A stretch of DNA of 64,000 nucleotides from Boothiomyces macroporosus (lineage: Eukaryota; Chytridiomycota; Chytridiomycetes; Rhizophydiales; Terramycetaceae). The position numbers and the translations under genes are program-made. The first letter of the stretch is position 1; each line of letters opens with the position of its first letter. The notes below the pieces were generated by a model. The model was not told the DNA's origin, searched no databases, and saw nothing but the letters and a program-made list of their open reading frames with translations. The stretch covers positions 117,886-181,885 of the forward strand of contig JADGKB010000016.1 of assembly GCA_027604185.1 (NCBI GenBank), written 5' to 3'. Shown here piece after piece: positions 51,354 through 62,231 of the stretch.

Positions 51354-52187
51354 CTATTCCTGCAAGAATGGATTCTTTTGTTGAGGCTTGATTGTCGCGA
51401 ATGTATGGTTTACATCTCGATGGTTGGCTTCATCAGCACGAACTGCCAGAAACATGTCTCTGAGCGTTGCGTTTTCTCCCAAGCGCCAGTACGACACTGC
51501 GATCTCTGGAGCAGGCTGGTCCTTCCATTCCGGGAGCCTGCCGTCATCAATAGCAGCAATGATGTCGGTGTAGGTTTTGACGGCTTCCTCCTCCAGATAC
51601 CCAACGAACCGATGGCAGAACTTTGGGCTGAGCAAGTAAGCCAAAAAGAAGCCATTCATGAAGATGCCTTGCGTAGCAACAACGCAGAACCGAAAGAGCA
51701 GCCCGGGCTGCTTGAGCTTGATAAAAGTCAGCAAATGCATTCGCTCGTTCTCTGCCTCTTCCAGCAGCGTGTGGATCCAGCCGTAGTCTCGCTCCATCCT
51801 GCGGAGAGAGCGCAAATGACGGAGGATGCCAGCAGTGAAGCCAGGAACCCCAGCAACGGTTTCCAAAAAGATTGCTCTGTTAAGAACTTTGGAGGTAGTC
51901 AGCTTGCCAAATCTGTATCCCGAAAGAGTATCAAAGCTGAATCGAGCGAGCTTTACAGACAAGTAGGCAAGCTGGTCAGACAAATCTTTAGTTTCAACAT
52001 GCGTCTTCTTTACTTGCAGCACCTCGTCTTTACTATACACTGGATGGTAGATTGGGTTTTCCCAAATGTTTTCATTCTTTTTGAAATGCTGCATGTTGCT
52101 CTTAGACGCTTCAGAGGCCAGCTGACTGGACCATCGAATTCCTATAGCTTGCTTGATTGCGGGTGCGAATTTAATTAAATGAGGCAT
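51354..52187 (-). CDS. AOX: Mitochondrial alternative oxidase
   Basis: The 277-residue protein is the di-iron ubiquinol oxidase of the inner mitochondrial membrane that bypasses complexes III and IV. The N-terminus (MPHLIKFAPAIKQAIGIRWS) is a plausible import peptide. All ligand motifs are present: LETVAGVPG (Glu), LLEEAENERMHLLTF (ExxH), LEEEAVKTYTDII (Glu) and RADEANHRDVNH (ExxH). Two hydrophobic helices lie in between (GFTAGILRHL, FCVVATQGIFMNGFFLAYLL). No CxxC or regulatory Cys near the N-terminus is seen, as in fungal forms. Length is slightly short because the presequence is short. The opposite strand is also open here but is a shadow. Confidence 0.96.
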   Translation of the reverse strand: MPHLIKFAPAIKQAIGIRWSSQLASEASKSNMQHFKKNENIWENPIYHPVYSKDEVLQVKKTHVETKDLSDQLAYLSVKLARFSFDTLSGYRFGKLTTSKVLNRAIFLETVAGVPGFTAGILRHLRSLRRMERDYGWIHTLLEEAENERMHLLTFIKLKQPGLLFRFCVVATQGIFMNGFFLAYLLSPKFCHRFVGYLEEEAVKTYTDIIAAIDDGRLPEWKDQPAPEIAVSYWRLGENATLRDMFLAVRADEANHRDVNHTFATIKPQQKNPFLQE

Positions 52188-52233
52188 GTATACTTAGTGT
52201 TGTACCAAAATATATACTTTCAGTGACTAAGAG

Positions 52234-52241
52234 TCACGTGA
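52234..52241. promoter_or_regulatory. TCACGTGA palindrome in the AOX promoter
   Basis: The perfect 8-bp palindrome TCACGTGA lies 47 bases upstream of the AOX start codon, in the 72-bp gap before the end of the P450 gene. This is the preferred site type of bHLH factors such as Cbf1, Pho4 and SREBP in fungi. Function is inferred from position only. Confidence 0.45.
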
Positions 52242-52259
52242 AACTGATAACAAAATATT

Positions 52260-53880
52260 TTATTTTCGCTCTTTTACAGAAATAATCATTGGTTTGTTCA
52301 AGCTATAGGTAATGGACTGCATCCCTTCATATTCAAATTCCGGGTCCAAAAGAAACTCAAATTTCTGAATTAAGCCAATCATTATAATTTTTGCTTCAAT
52401 GATTGCCATTTTTTGCCCAATACAATTGTGGGGGCCTGGCATTAGTCAACATTACCATCGCTGAATGGCATGAAGGAGCCGGGAACAATAGGGCCGTTCC
52501 AACGGTCAGGGTTGAATTCTAGTGGATTCTTGAATAATTTTCCGTCAAGATGTAAACCTCGAATGAATATTCCGCAACGAGTCCCTTTCTTGATGTTATA
52601 ACCCAACACTTGAGTATCTTCCTTGGCGGCCCGGAATACCTGTGAAACTACTGGGTGTAAGCGTTGCGCTTCCTTGAGGGTGTTATCCAGATATCTAGAT
52701 TAATTGGTAAGGCATACTTTAGATTGTTGATCACTTCAATCATATTATCATTTTCAAAATCGACAGATTTAACTTCATCATATAATTTCTGACATATTTG
52801 AGGGTTTCGACACAGTTCAAGAAGCATAAACGTCATTGTATGCGCCGTTGTTCTACGTTAGTTGTTTAATACTCATGTCCAGCAAAGAAGAATCCCACCA
52901 TTTCACCGTACACTTCCTCTTTAGTAATGAGCTACATTAATACCGTTTACCCCCTTTTCTTGAGATATTAGCAAGCGATGCAAAACGTCCATCTCCCATC
53001 CTTCCTGCCCTTGTTCATTATTTCTAATCTTTCTTAGCCGCTCTTCGGATAGCGTATTTAGCAAGTCATACACTTGTTTCTTGGCAGACGCAACTTCAGG
53101 AGAGGTTATATCACAGCGCAATAGCTTGTACATGAAACTTGGAAAGGCAGATCTCTTGCTGTTAATAATACTTACATAGATGAACGGTTTTGCAGACATG
53201 TTGTCCAGGTTATCCCAACTTCCAGCCCCACCTTCTTCTAGTGCTTCAATTGAACGCATCGGATGATTAAAGGCTACTTGGCCAATAACATCCAGAGTAA
53301 TACATTTGAACATGGTTCTCGCATCCACCTTTAGTTCTTTTTTCTTTTCAAGCTCCAAAAGGAATTTCTCTCTGATTTCAAGAGTGGAGGACTGCGATAC
53401 TCTTGCTGCATGTCTCAAATGGGTAGGCCCAAAAGCCGGTTGGAGTAGTTTGCGATGCTTTTTCCATAAATCGTCTGAAGGAAGAAGGAAGAGAGCATAG
53501 TCCAGCAACCCCACCATTCGCTTGCGTGCAAAATCAGTCTTTCCGAATAAAGTAGTGTCGGTAACAATTCTTTTAGCTTCATTAGGATCTTTGACAACCA
53601 CCAATCGTCCAGCTGGCCCTACATAGCTAAATATCGGTCCATACTTTTTGGAATTAACTTCAGTGAAAAGGTGGATTTGCTTTCGGAAGAGATATCTGGT
53701 TAGAAATGTTTACTTGTAAAAACTCAAGGTGCCGAATATTGGAACTGGAAGCGGCCCTGGAATTGCATACTTTGATAACCTTTGCTTATAGTAGAACCAC
53801 ACCAGGTACAAAATCAGCAAGGCAGACTTGTGCTCCGCGAGATACTTGATCTTGTGAATCAATACTTCAGCTACAGACAT
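52260..53880 (-). CDS. Cytochrome P450, six exons
   Basis: Five tiny introns are removed (53696-53713, 18 nt; 52932-52950, 19; 52853-52872, 20; 52695-52717, 23; 52436-52455, 20), giving 506 residues. An N-terminal membrane anchor (SALLILYLVWFYYKQRL) precedes the hinge AIPGPLPVPIFG. The joins restore the I-helix oxygen site FFFAGHETTAHTM, the K-helix ExxR (TLKEAQRLHPV) and the heme loop FSDGPHNCIGQKMA with the Cys thiolate. It is an ER mono-oxygenase needing P450 reductase; the layout is like CYP4/CYP3-type clan enzymes. The substrate is unknown. The 18-nt intron GTAAACATTTCTAACCAG is the shortest in the window. Confidence 0.93.
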
Positions 53881-53967
53881 TTTTTAGAAAGAGTTCGGCA
53901 ATCCCTCCGCTTCGGCCTACCCGCGAAATGTGATGCAGATTCAGTAAACACGTAAACAACGAATATA

Positions 53968-56774
53968 TTAGAGATTGGTGAAAATCCAAGACTTTACATC
54001 GTCAGTATCCCTCTTTGCGTACCGCAGAGAAACTTCAAGGGAGCTGATGCGATTAAGGACAGTTCGCTGGATTCCATTAATTTCTTTGATTCTCTCTGAT
54101 GGCTCTGGCAAATCCTTTCCTTCTGACCAACTTTTCAGTTCAATGAGAAAGTCTTCATTAGTTTGCCCAGCACATGCTGAAAAAATCATATTCAAGAGCC
54201 CTAGAGTTGAAGAGTAATTCTTGTGTAGCACCTTCCAGTTGGATGTGAACCATTTCCAAAGCAATTCCCGGTTGGCCAACAATAGAGATCTTGGAGCATA
54301 AACCCCAAGTCCCCGAAGAACCAGTGGGATGTTTTGAGAAGAGATGAGGTCTTGGTTGAATACCATATCTAATGCCCTGTTGACAAAGTTTGGATCATTC
54401 ACACCACCGATTGCGAGTAAAGCAGCACGGACTTCAACAGGGTTGTTTCTTTGTGCAAGCTGAAGAATGTAGTTAAAGTCCTTTTCAACTTCCTTGGATT
54501 CATTCATTCCAACTGCTAATGCAATTTCGTAAATGTTGGCATGGATAGAAGGGATTTCCCCATCTCGGTATTTGCTGTACAAATCCTGTAATACTTTTAC
54601 AGTTCTGCTGTTAATTAAAAAGTTACTTTTGCTCACCAGCTAGAGCACAGGCTTTGATGGCAAACTTTCTAATGATGCTGATGGCGTTGTCTTCTTTTGG
54701 ATCGAACTCATATCCATATTTCGCAATTACTCTTGAAAAGATAGATTTTTGAATGGCGTGAATAGCATTTACCACTTCAGAGTTATCAGTCCAAACACGC
54801 AACAAACCTTCAAGGCAGTCGTCAATCTGTTCCAGGACCAGTCTGTTTGATTCATTCACAAATGCTTGAACGAGCGCGAGTGCATGAGAGGTCTTGGACA
54901 ATCCGGCGGCAGCCAAGGCAAAGCTGTTTGATACCAATAAGCACTTGTCTGGAACCGTCAAAGCATCGACATTTGCAGAGACAACCGAGGAAAGTTTGTC
55001 GATATGTTCTTTAGAGTATTGAACCCTGTAGAACCCAGTTGCCTTGTAGTTTACCAACCAAAATTCAGTGCCACTGGCATAAGGGATGGTTATCGTCCCT
55101 TCCTTTTTGTCCAGCAGATAATTGGTTACTTTTCCATCACTTGTGTAGATGGTCAAGGGAACGCTCCAAATAGCTGCCTCTTCTTCAGCCGTCAAGTCGC
55201 CAGCAATCAAAAACCAATTTTGTTTGAAATTGAGAGTTAAAGTCTGGCTTTCGGTGTTGTATGTTTCACTAACATGCACAAGTGGATATCCCATTTGGCA
55301 GGTCCAGTTGTTCATGAGACTTTTCACATCAGTACCAGAGACTTGAGAAAGCGAATCCCACAAGTCATTGGTGACAGTGTTCTTGTATGCGTGTTTCTTC
55401 AAGTAATTTTTGACGCCTTCCTTGAATGCAGCTGAACCAAGGTAAGCCTCAAGCATTCTGATGACAGAAGCACCTTTAGAGTATGAAATTCCATCAAATA
55501 CTTCATTCACTTCCTGAGGAGTATTTACTGTGACTTCGATAGGGTGACTGTTTCTTTCTGCATCAAGTTCAAGTGCATATCCGAATCTATATATCACAAA
55601 ATTGCCAAAGTTATCCCACTCTGGGAATAAGTGATCAGTTGCAAATGTCCCAATGAATGTTGCGAATCCTTCGTTCAACCACAAATCATTCCACCAATCT
55701 AATATTAGTTTTATGTACTCATGGTAACCAAGTTTCCAAACCATTGATGAGCAAGTTCGTGGCATACCGTGCTAGCAATTCCCCGCTTGAATTGATCACC
55801 AGATTTATCTTTGTCATACAAGATGAGAATTTCCGTGTACGTAATCAATCCCCAGTTCTCCATACCTCCAACAGATAACTCTGGAACAGCAATTTGATCG
55901 CACTAGATTAGAACTTTGATACTTTTGGAAGTGGATACGGTATACCAAAGTACTCTGAAAAGAACTCCAAAGTCTTTACTCCAACCTCTAGTGCGAAAAC
56001 ACCCTCCATCTGCTTTCCTTTTGGAGTGTAGACTCTGCACTTAATCGGCTTTGCTCCTTCAACTTTAGGGTTAGCGATTGCTTCCACATAGTCAAACTCT
56101 CCAACACACATGGCAACTAGATAGGTACTCATGATTGGTGTAGAGTCAAATTTGATGATTTTCAGGTCCTTGTTGTTGATTACAGTGTTCTCTTCCTTGA
56201 CAATATTCATGTTGGATAGACAGGTGAGATTGCGGGGCACATAGAGCGTGATATCGAACACTGCTTTCATGTTTGGTTGATCGAACGATGGGAAACATGA
56301 GCGGCACCCGCTCGATTGGAACTGAGTGGTAACCATATACTTTTTTACTCCTGCTTCATCAACATATTGGGTGCGATAAAATCCATTCATATCATCCCCA
56401 TGAATACCAGCAAATTCTGCAAACAAAATGACTTGCGAATCCGCCGGTATTTCGCTGCCAAACTCAAATATAATCAAATCATCCTTTTCGCCATATGAAA
56501 CCGATGCAGCTTCCTGAGTATTGCGATGAGTTGTAGGATCCTTTGGCCAGGAAACCGATTCGATTCCATTCTTTGTGCGCAACAAGGAGACTGAAGACTT
56601 GATGATTTTCAAATCCTTTCCGTTCACAATAATCTTGTTTGTGCTTTCCAAAACCGAAATGCTGGGGTTAAATCTTGGTCACCTTATTGAAACGCTTCCA
56701 GAAAAGTTTGGAGACTCTACGCTGGGAAAGAGCGTCACATAGTAGTTGGTTGGCAAGAAGCTCCTGTTCAACAT
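53968..56774 (-). CDS. M1 zinc aminopeptidase, downstream module (B)
   Basis: With introns 56662-56682 (21 nt), 55903-55922 (20), 55699-55718 (20) and 54608-54626 (19) removed, this is 908 residues from ATG 56774 ([20 protein letters not shown]). The M1 motifs are VPELSVGGMENWGLI (GxMEN, here GGMEN), [20 protein letters not shown] (HExxH) and [11 protein letters not shown] (third zinc ligand). An ERAP1-like helical C-terminus follows and ends DDVKSWIFTNL. It removes N-terminal residues from peptides. The frame is open upstream into module A, so it may not be a separate gene; either an internal start at 56774 or a double protein is possible. Confidence 0.9.
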
Positions 56775-56811
56775 TGTTTTGGAACCTTGCTTCTTGTGGT
56801 TATTTATAGGA
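54014..56811. repeat. 2,798-bp direct tandem duplication, unit B (M1 aminopeptidase)
   Basis: The stretch recurs at +2,798 (56812-59609). The unit begins in the codons for SLRYA near the C-terminus and ends 37 bases before the start codon. The copies are nearly identical but differ in two clusters, around the GxMEN motif and just after the third zinc ligand. Confidence 0.95.
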
Positions 56812-59572
56812 TTTGCGTACCGCAGAGAAACTTCAAGGGAGCTGATGCGATTAAGGACAGTTCGCTGGATTCCATTAATTTCTTTGATTCTCTCTGATGG
56901 CTCTGGCAAATCCTTTCCTTCTGACCAACTTTTCAGTTCAATGAGAAAGTCTTCATTAGTTTGCCCAGCACATGCTGAAAAAATCATATTCAAGAGCCCT
57001 AGAGTTGAAGAGTAATTCTTGTGTAGCACCTTCCAGTTGGATGTGAACCATTTCCAAAGCAATTCCCGGTTGGCCAACAATAGAGATCTTGGAGCATAAA
57101 CCCCAAGTCCCCGAAGAACCAGTGGGATGTTTTGAGAAGAGATGAGGTCTTGGTTGAATACCATATCTAATGCCCTGTTGACAAAGTTTGGATCATTCAC
57201 ACCACCGATTGCGAGTAAAGCAGCACGGACTTCAACAGGGTTGTTTCTTTGTGCAAGCTGAAGAATGTAGTTAAAGTCCTTTTCAACTTCCTTGGATTCA
57301 TTCATTCCAACTGCTAATGCAATTTCGTAAATGTTGGCATGGATAGAAGGGATTTCCCCATCTCGGTATTTGCTGTACAAATCCTGTAATACTTTTACAG
57401 TTCTGCTGTTAATTAAAAAGTTACTTTTGCTCACCAGCTAGAGCACAGGCTTTGATGGCAAACTTTCTAATGATGCTGATGGCGTTGTCTTCTTTTGGAT
57501 CGAACTCATATCCATATTTCGCAATTACTCTTGAAAAGATAGATTTTTGAATGGCGTGAATAGCATTTACCACTTCAGAGTTATCAGTCCAAACACGCAA
57601 CAAACCTTCAAGACAGTCGTCAATCTGTTCCAGGACCAGTCTGTTTGATTCATTCACAAATGCTTGAACGAGCGCGAGTGCGTGAGAGGTCTTGGACAAT
57701 CCGGCGGCAGCCAAGGCAAAGCTGTTTGATACCAATAGGCACTTGTCTGGAACTGTCAAAGCATCGACATTTGCAGAGACAACCGAGGAAAGTTTGTCGA
57801 TATGTTCTTTAGAGTATTGAACCCTGTAGAACCCAGTTGCCTTGTAGTTTACCAACCAAAATTCAGTGCCACTGGCATAAGGGATGGTTATCGTCCCTTC
57901 CTTTTTGTCCAGCAGATAATTGGTTACTTTTCCATCACTTGTGTAGATGGTCAAGGGAACACTCCAAATAGCTGCCTCTTCTTCAGCCGTCAAGTCGCCA
58001 GCAATCAAAAACCAATTTTGTTTGAAATTGAGAGTTAAAGTCTGGCTTTCGGTGTTGTATGTTTCACTAACATGCACAAGTGGATATCCCATTTGACAGG
58101 TCCAGTTGTTCATGAGACTTTTCACATCAGCACCAGAGACTTGAGAAAGCGAATCCCACAAGTCATTGGTGACAGTGTTCTTGTATGCGTGTTTCTTCAA
58201 GTAATTTTTGACGCCTTCCTTGAATGCAGCTGAACCAAGGTAAGCCTCAAGCATTCTGATGACAGAAGCACCTTTAGAGTATGAAATTCCATCAAATACT
58301 TCATTCACTTCCTGAGGAGTATTTACTGTGACTTCTATAGGGTGACTGTTTCTTTCTGCGTCCACATGAAGAGCATATCCAAACTCATCAATCACAAAAT
58401 CACCAAATATGTTCCACTCTGGGAATAAGTGATCAGTTGCAAATGTCCCAATGAATGTTGCGAATCCTTCGTTCAACCACAAATCATTCCACCAATCTAA
58501 TATTAGTTTTATGTACTCATGGTAACCAAGTTTCCAAACCATTGATGAGCAAGTTCGTGGCATACTGTGCTAGCAATTCCCCGCTTGAATTGATCACCAG
58601 ATTTATCTTTGTCATACAAGATGAGAATTTCACGATAAGTAATCAATCCCCAGTTTTCCATCGCTCCAAAAGATAACTCTGGAACAGCAATTTGATCGCA
58701 CTACATTAGGGCTTTGATACTTTTGGAAGTGGATACGGTATACCAAAGTACTCTGAAAAGAACTCCAAAGTCTTTACTCCAACCTCTAGTGCGAAAACAC
58801 CCTCCATCTGCTTTCCTTTTGGAGTGTATACTCTGCACTTAATCGGCTTTGCTCCTTCAACTTTAGGGTTAGCGATTGCTTCCACATAGTCAAACTCTCC
58901 AACACACATGGCAACTAGATAGGTACTCATGATTGGTGTAGAGTCAAATTTGATGATTTTCAGGTCCTTGTTGTTGATTACAGTGTTCTCTTCCTTGACA
59001 ATATTCATGTTGGATAGACAGGTGAGATTGCGGGGCACATAGAGCGTGATATCGAACACTGCTTTCATGTTTGGTTGATCGAACGATGGGAAACATGAGC
59101 GGCACCCGCTCGATTGGAACTGAGTGGTAACCATATACTTTTTTACTCCTGCTTCATCAACATATTGGGTGCGATAAAATCCATTCATATCATCCCCATG
59201 AATACCAGCAAATTCTGCAAACAAAATGACTTGCGAATCCGCCGGTATTTCGCTGCCAAACTCAAATATAATCAAATCATCCTTTTCGCCATATGAAACC
59301 GATGCAGCTTCCTGAGTATTGCGATGAGTTGTAGGATCCTTTGGCCAGGAAACCGATTCGATTCCATTCTTTGTGCGCAACAAGGAGACTGAAGACTTGA
59401 TGATTTTCAAATCCTTTCCGTTCACAATAATCTTGTTTGTGCTTTCCAAAACCGAAATGCTGGGGTTAAATCTTGGTCACCTTATTGAAACGCTTCCAGA
59501 AAAGTTTGGAGACTCTACGCTGGGAAAGAGCGTCACATAGTAGTTGGTTGGCAAGAAGCTCCTGTTCAACAT
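56775..59572 (-). CDS. M1 zinc aminopeptidase, upstream module (A), fused in frame to module B
   Basis: Starting at ATG 59572, introns 59460-59480 (21 nt), 58701-58720 (20), 58497-58516 (20) and 57406-57424 (19) are removed. The module has 906 codons and no stop: after EVSLRYA it reads [13 protein letters not shown], which is the old 5' leader of module B translated, and enters [12 protein letters not shown] of module B. The whole would be 1,814 residues. Its active site is [25 protein letters not shown] and [11 protein letters not shown], so it is intact, with the canonical GAMEN. It lacks the native C-terminal 16 or so residues. Ordinary relatives are single-module, so this would be a double aminopeptidase. 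Confidence 0.88.
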
Positions 59573-59609
59573 TGTTTTGGAACCTTGCTTCTTGTGGTTA
59601 TTTATAGGA
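56812..59609. repeat. 2,798-bp direct tandem duplication, unit A (M1 aminopeptidase)
   Basis: This is the partner of 54014-56811. The outer border at 59609/59610 and the inner border at 56811/56812 share only a single T, so the event did not use long homology. Confidence 0.95.
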
Positions 59610-59808
59610 TGTAGTGGCGTGACTCAATATTGCTTGTACCAACGCCAAAGAAATGACAACTTTTGTACTACAATCAAACTCTGCATTGAAGCACGATTCT
59701 CCGTTGTATATCCCCAGTAGTGAGAGGGATCCCCATTGAAATTAGACTATTTCTGATTCTTCTAGTCTTTCCTACTTTGCTTTGAATTCGATTTCCTTTA
59801 ATTGAAAT

Positions 59809-60201
59809 ATGAGCAATCCAACAGAATGGCTACGAGATGATCATGGGCTTTTAAACCAGTCAGAAAAACACTTGTCGATTATTGAAAAGATAACTTGGAG
59901 CCATTATTATCGTTTTAAAATAAACGGTGTCTCAAAGTTGACTTCTCTTTATGATGAACCTGTCTAAATCTAGTGTCAGCATAGATGAACAGCCAAACTA
60001 AAGACAAATACCCAATACAAAGTAATGAATGTTCCATCTAAACTGAAAGCCGTGGAACAAACACTGAAAACATTCAATTGTGGGTATCGTACCTTTTATA
60101 CCCACATCTATCGCCAATTCGTAGCTTACTCGTCCCTAACGAACTTGTGCAAGTATCTGAGCAAGCACGCCAGCAACTATTACCACACATTAAACGTATG
60201 A
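59809..60201 (+). CDS. Candidate three-exon gene, 116 residues, unknown
   Basis: Three short open pieces join in frame through introns at 59962-59984 (23 nt) and 60031-60049 (19 nt, GTTCCATCTAAACTGAAAG). The product starts MSNPTEWLRDDHGLLNQSEK and ends LSKHASNYYHTLNV. It has no signal peptide or membrane helix and no family I know; Tyr, His and Lys are frequent. It is divergent from the aminopeptidase gene with 236 bases between the starts, and convergent with the kinase gene. The first donor (GTCTAA) is weak, so that boundary may be off. Confidence 0.4.
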
Positions 60202-60247
60202 GAAATTATAACCTACCAAACGTAAAACCCAAAAAACTACTAATTTA

Positions 60248-62231
60248 TTAATTTGTCCACTGCAACTTGTTCACCAGCTCTTTGATAAATTCATCTGCAT
60301 TCCCAGATTTTACTGTGATTTTTAAAGCGTGTAATTTCAGCAGCCATATTTTACATAATTCAATTTCAACCTCGGTTTTGTCATTACTTAGATTAAATAT
60401 ATAGAATTCAGGTACTTTTTTCACGACCAGTCTATAGCTTTGCTGTAAATCTACCAAAGCCCGATGTAGATCTTGGAACATTACTGGTGGTTCGAGTGTA
60501 GATGAAAAGCCCTTTCTACAGGATATTTTCATTGTCCGAATGAGTTTAGGTGGTTTGTGGATTCGGTGCCATTCGTTTATTTCTTCATAATTCAGTTTGG
60601 TGGTATCTTCAACAAATACTTTGCTCATTCTGTCAATCACCGATAGTTCCCTGAGCTTGTCTTGTGTGTGATGGAGAAAAGGTGTGAAACTGGTGCTTTT
60701 CCTACGACCAAAAATGTCACCACTTGATTCTCTACGTGGAGTAAGAGGTGGTTTCGTCGTGATGCCAAAGTGGTTTATAGTGTGGCTTCTAGTTATTTGC
60801 GCCAGTTCTGGATGCAAGGAACTAACTTCGCTGTTTGTTTTTTCATTTGGTGTGGGGATACTACTTATTGTAGAGTAGGATGGACTGGTTACTTGGAATG
60901 AAATGGAACTGGAAGATAATTCATCAATTGATGGAGACGTTGAGGGTGGAGAATACAATCTATCTGTACTTGGCTGCACGGTGATACTCTTTTTTCTCTT
61001 TAAATTGATTATATTGTGGTTTTTGCTACTGCGTCTTTGCCTGTCTTCGAATGTTTCAACCCCTTTTTGCAACTGATTGTGCGCGTTGATGCTGTATACT
61101 GTAATATCATTTTCTCTTGTTACACTAGATATCGCTCTTCCTAAAGATTCGACTGTTGTAATTGGCGGTTGAATCTTTTCTGGTAGTGTAGAGCAGCCTA
61201 TATTCACCCACCTACCTCTCCTTATCCCATCAATGGTAATCCGGTTGACAGGATCAGCAGTAAATATGAGATTGATTAAATCCACCAGTTCTGCAGAAAA
61301 ATGTGAGGGTGTAGTGTATTTAACTTGCTTGATCTTTTTGTACAATAGTTTTACAGACTCGGCAGAAAATGGCAACTCTCCTGCAATCATAGCATAGAGT
61401 ATCACTCCCATTGCCCATATATCGGCCTTTGCCCCATGGTATACATCCCCTTGAATAATTTCAGGCGCTGCATACGATGGTGTACCGCAGAATGTCTACA
61501 TTAATTTGGATTACATTCATAGAGTCATTGCCAGAGAATGTCTTTCCCAATCCAAAATCTGAAATTAGAATATTATTTTGTTCATCTAATAGAATGTTTT
61601 CCAGCTTCAAATCTCGATGTATTACCTTGGATTCATGGATAAAATCCATTGCTGATACAATTTGTCTAAATAGCCGTCGTCCTTCAATTTCTGTCAAGTA
61701 AGTATTTTTGCTAATATGGCCCCCTAAATCGCCTCCATATGCATAAGCCCTGCTTTAGCATGTAATTACATTACGATATACACGTTTTCTGGCGATTCTA
61801 TTACTTTGAAAATCTTGATTATGTTTGGGTGATTGAAGCGCATTAGTAGCAGGGCTTCTTTTTGGAAATTGGACAAGTATTCGAGCTGTGGAATTGGAAC
61901 AGGCTCCTTTTTCTCTTCTACTTTAATCTTGGAGATAAATTCCGAAAGGTCCAGTCCATCGCCTTCCAAGACAGGGTCTTGCAGCATTTGATCTAGAGCC
62001 TTTTGGTAAATTTTTTGCGTTGCTTTTCTTATCATTGCTTTTTCTATGTTATCTTGCTTTTTTTTCTTGTTTATTTCAATTTCTTGCAATTTCCGTTTAT
62101 TCATGATTTTAATTGCGACCTTGTCAGCCAAAAGTTACTTTTTCCCCAGATGGTAGATGCCTTCCAATTTTTACTTTTCCGAAAGCTCCCTGACCTATCG
62201 TTTTACCAATTTGGTAGTTTGATAATTTCAT
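60248..62231 (-). CDS. Serine/threonine kinase, CAMK/SNF1-like, with possible KA1-type tail, four exons
   Basis: Introns at 62120-62138 (19 nt), 61750-61769 (20) and 61496-61514 (19) are removed to give 641 residues. The kinase domain starts near residue 5: GQGAFGKVKIG (Gly loop), GEKVAIKIMNKRK (catalytic Lys), HRDLKLEN, SDFGLGK and CGTPSYAAPEIIQGDVYHG. About 70 charged residues are inserted between the beta-3 Lys and the alpha-C Glu (QKEALLLMRFNHPNI). After the lobe come a long Ser-rich linker and a C-terminal domain (VEIELCKIWLLKLHALKITV) resembling the KA1 membrane- or autoinhibition module of AMPK-related kinases. Hsl1/Kin-type kinases are the nearest in layout. A polarity, stress or cell-cycle role is inferred. 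Confidence 0.9.

Noticed and set aside
51378..52178. 266-codon plus-strand frame antisense to AOX
   Set aside because: AOX on the minus strand has every diagnostic motif; the antisense frame has no recognisable domain and follows from codon bias.
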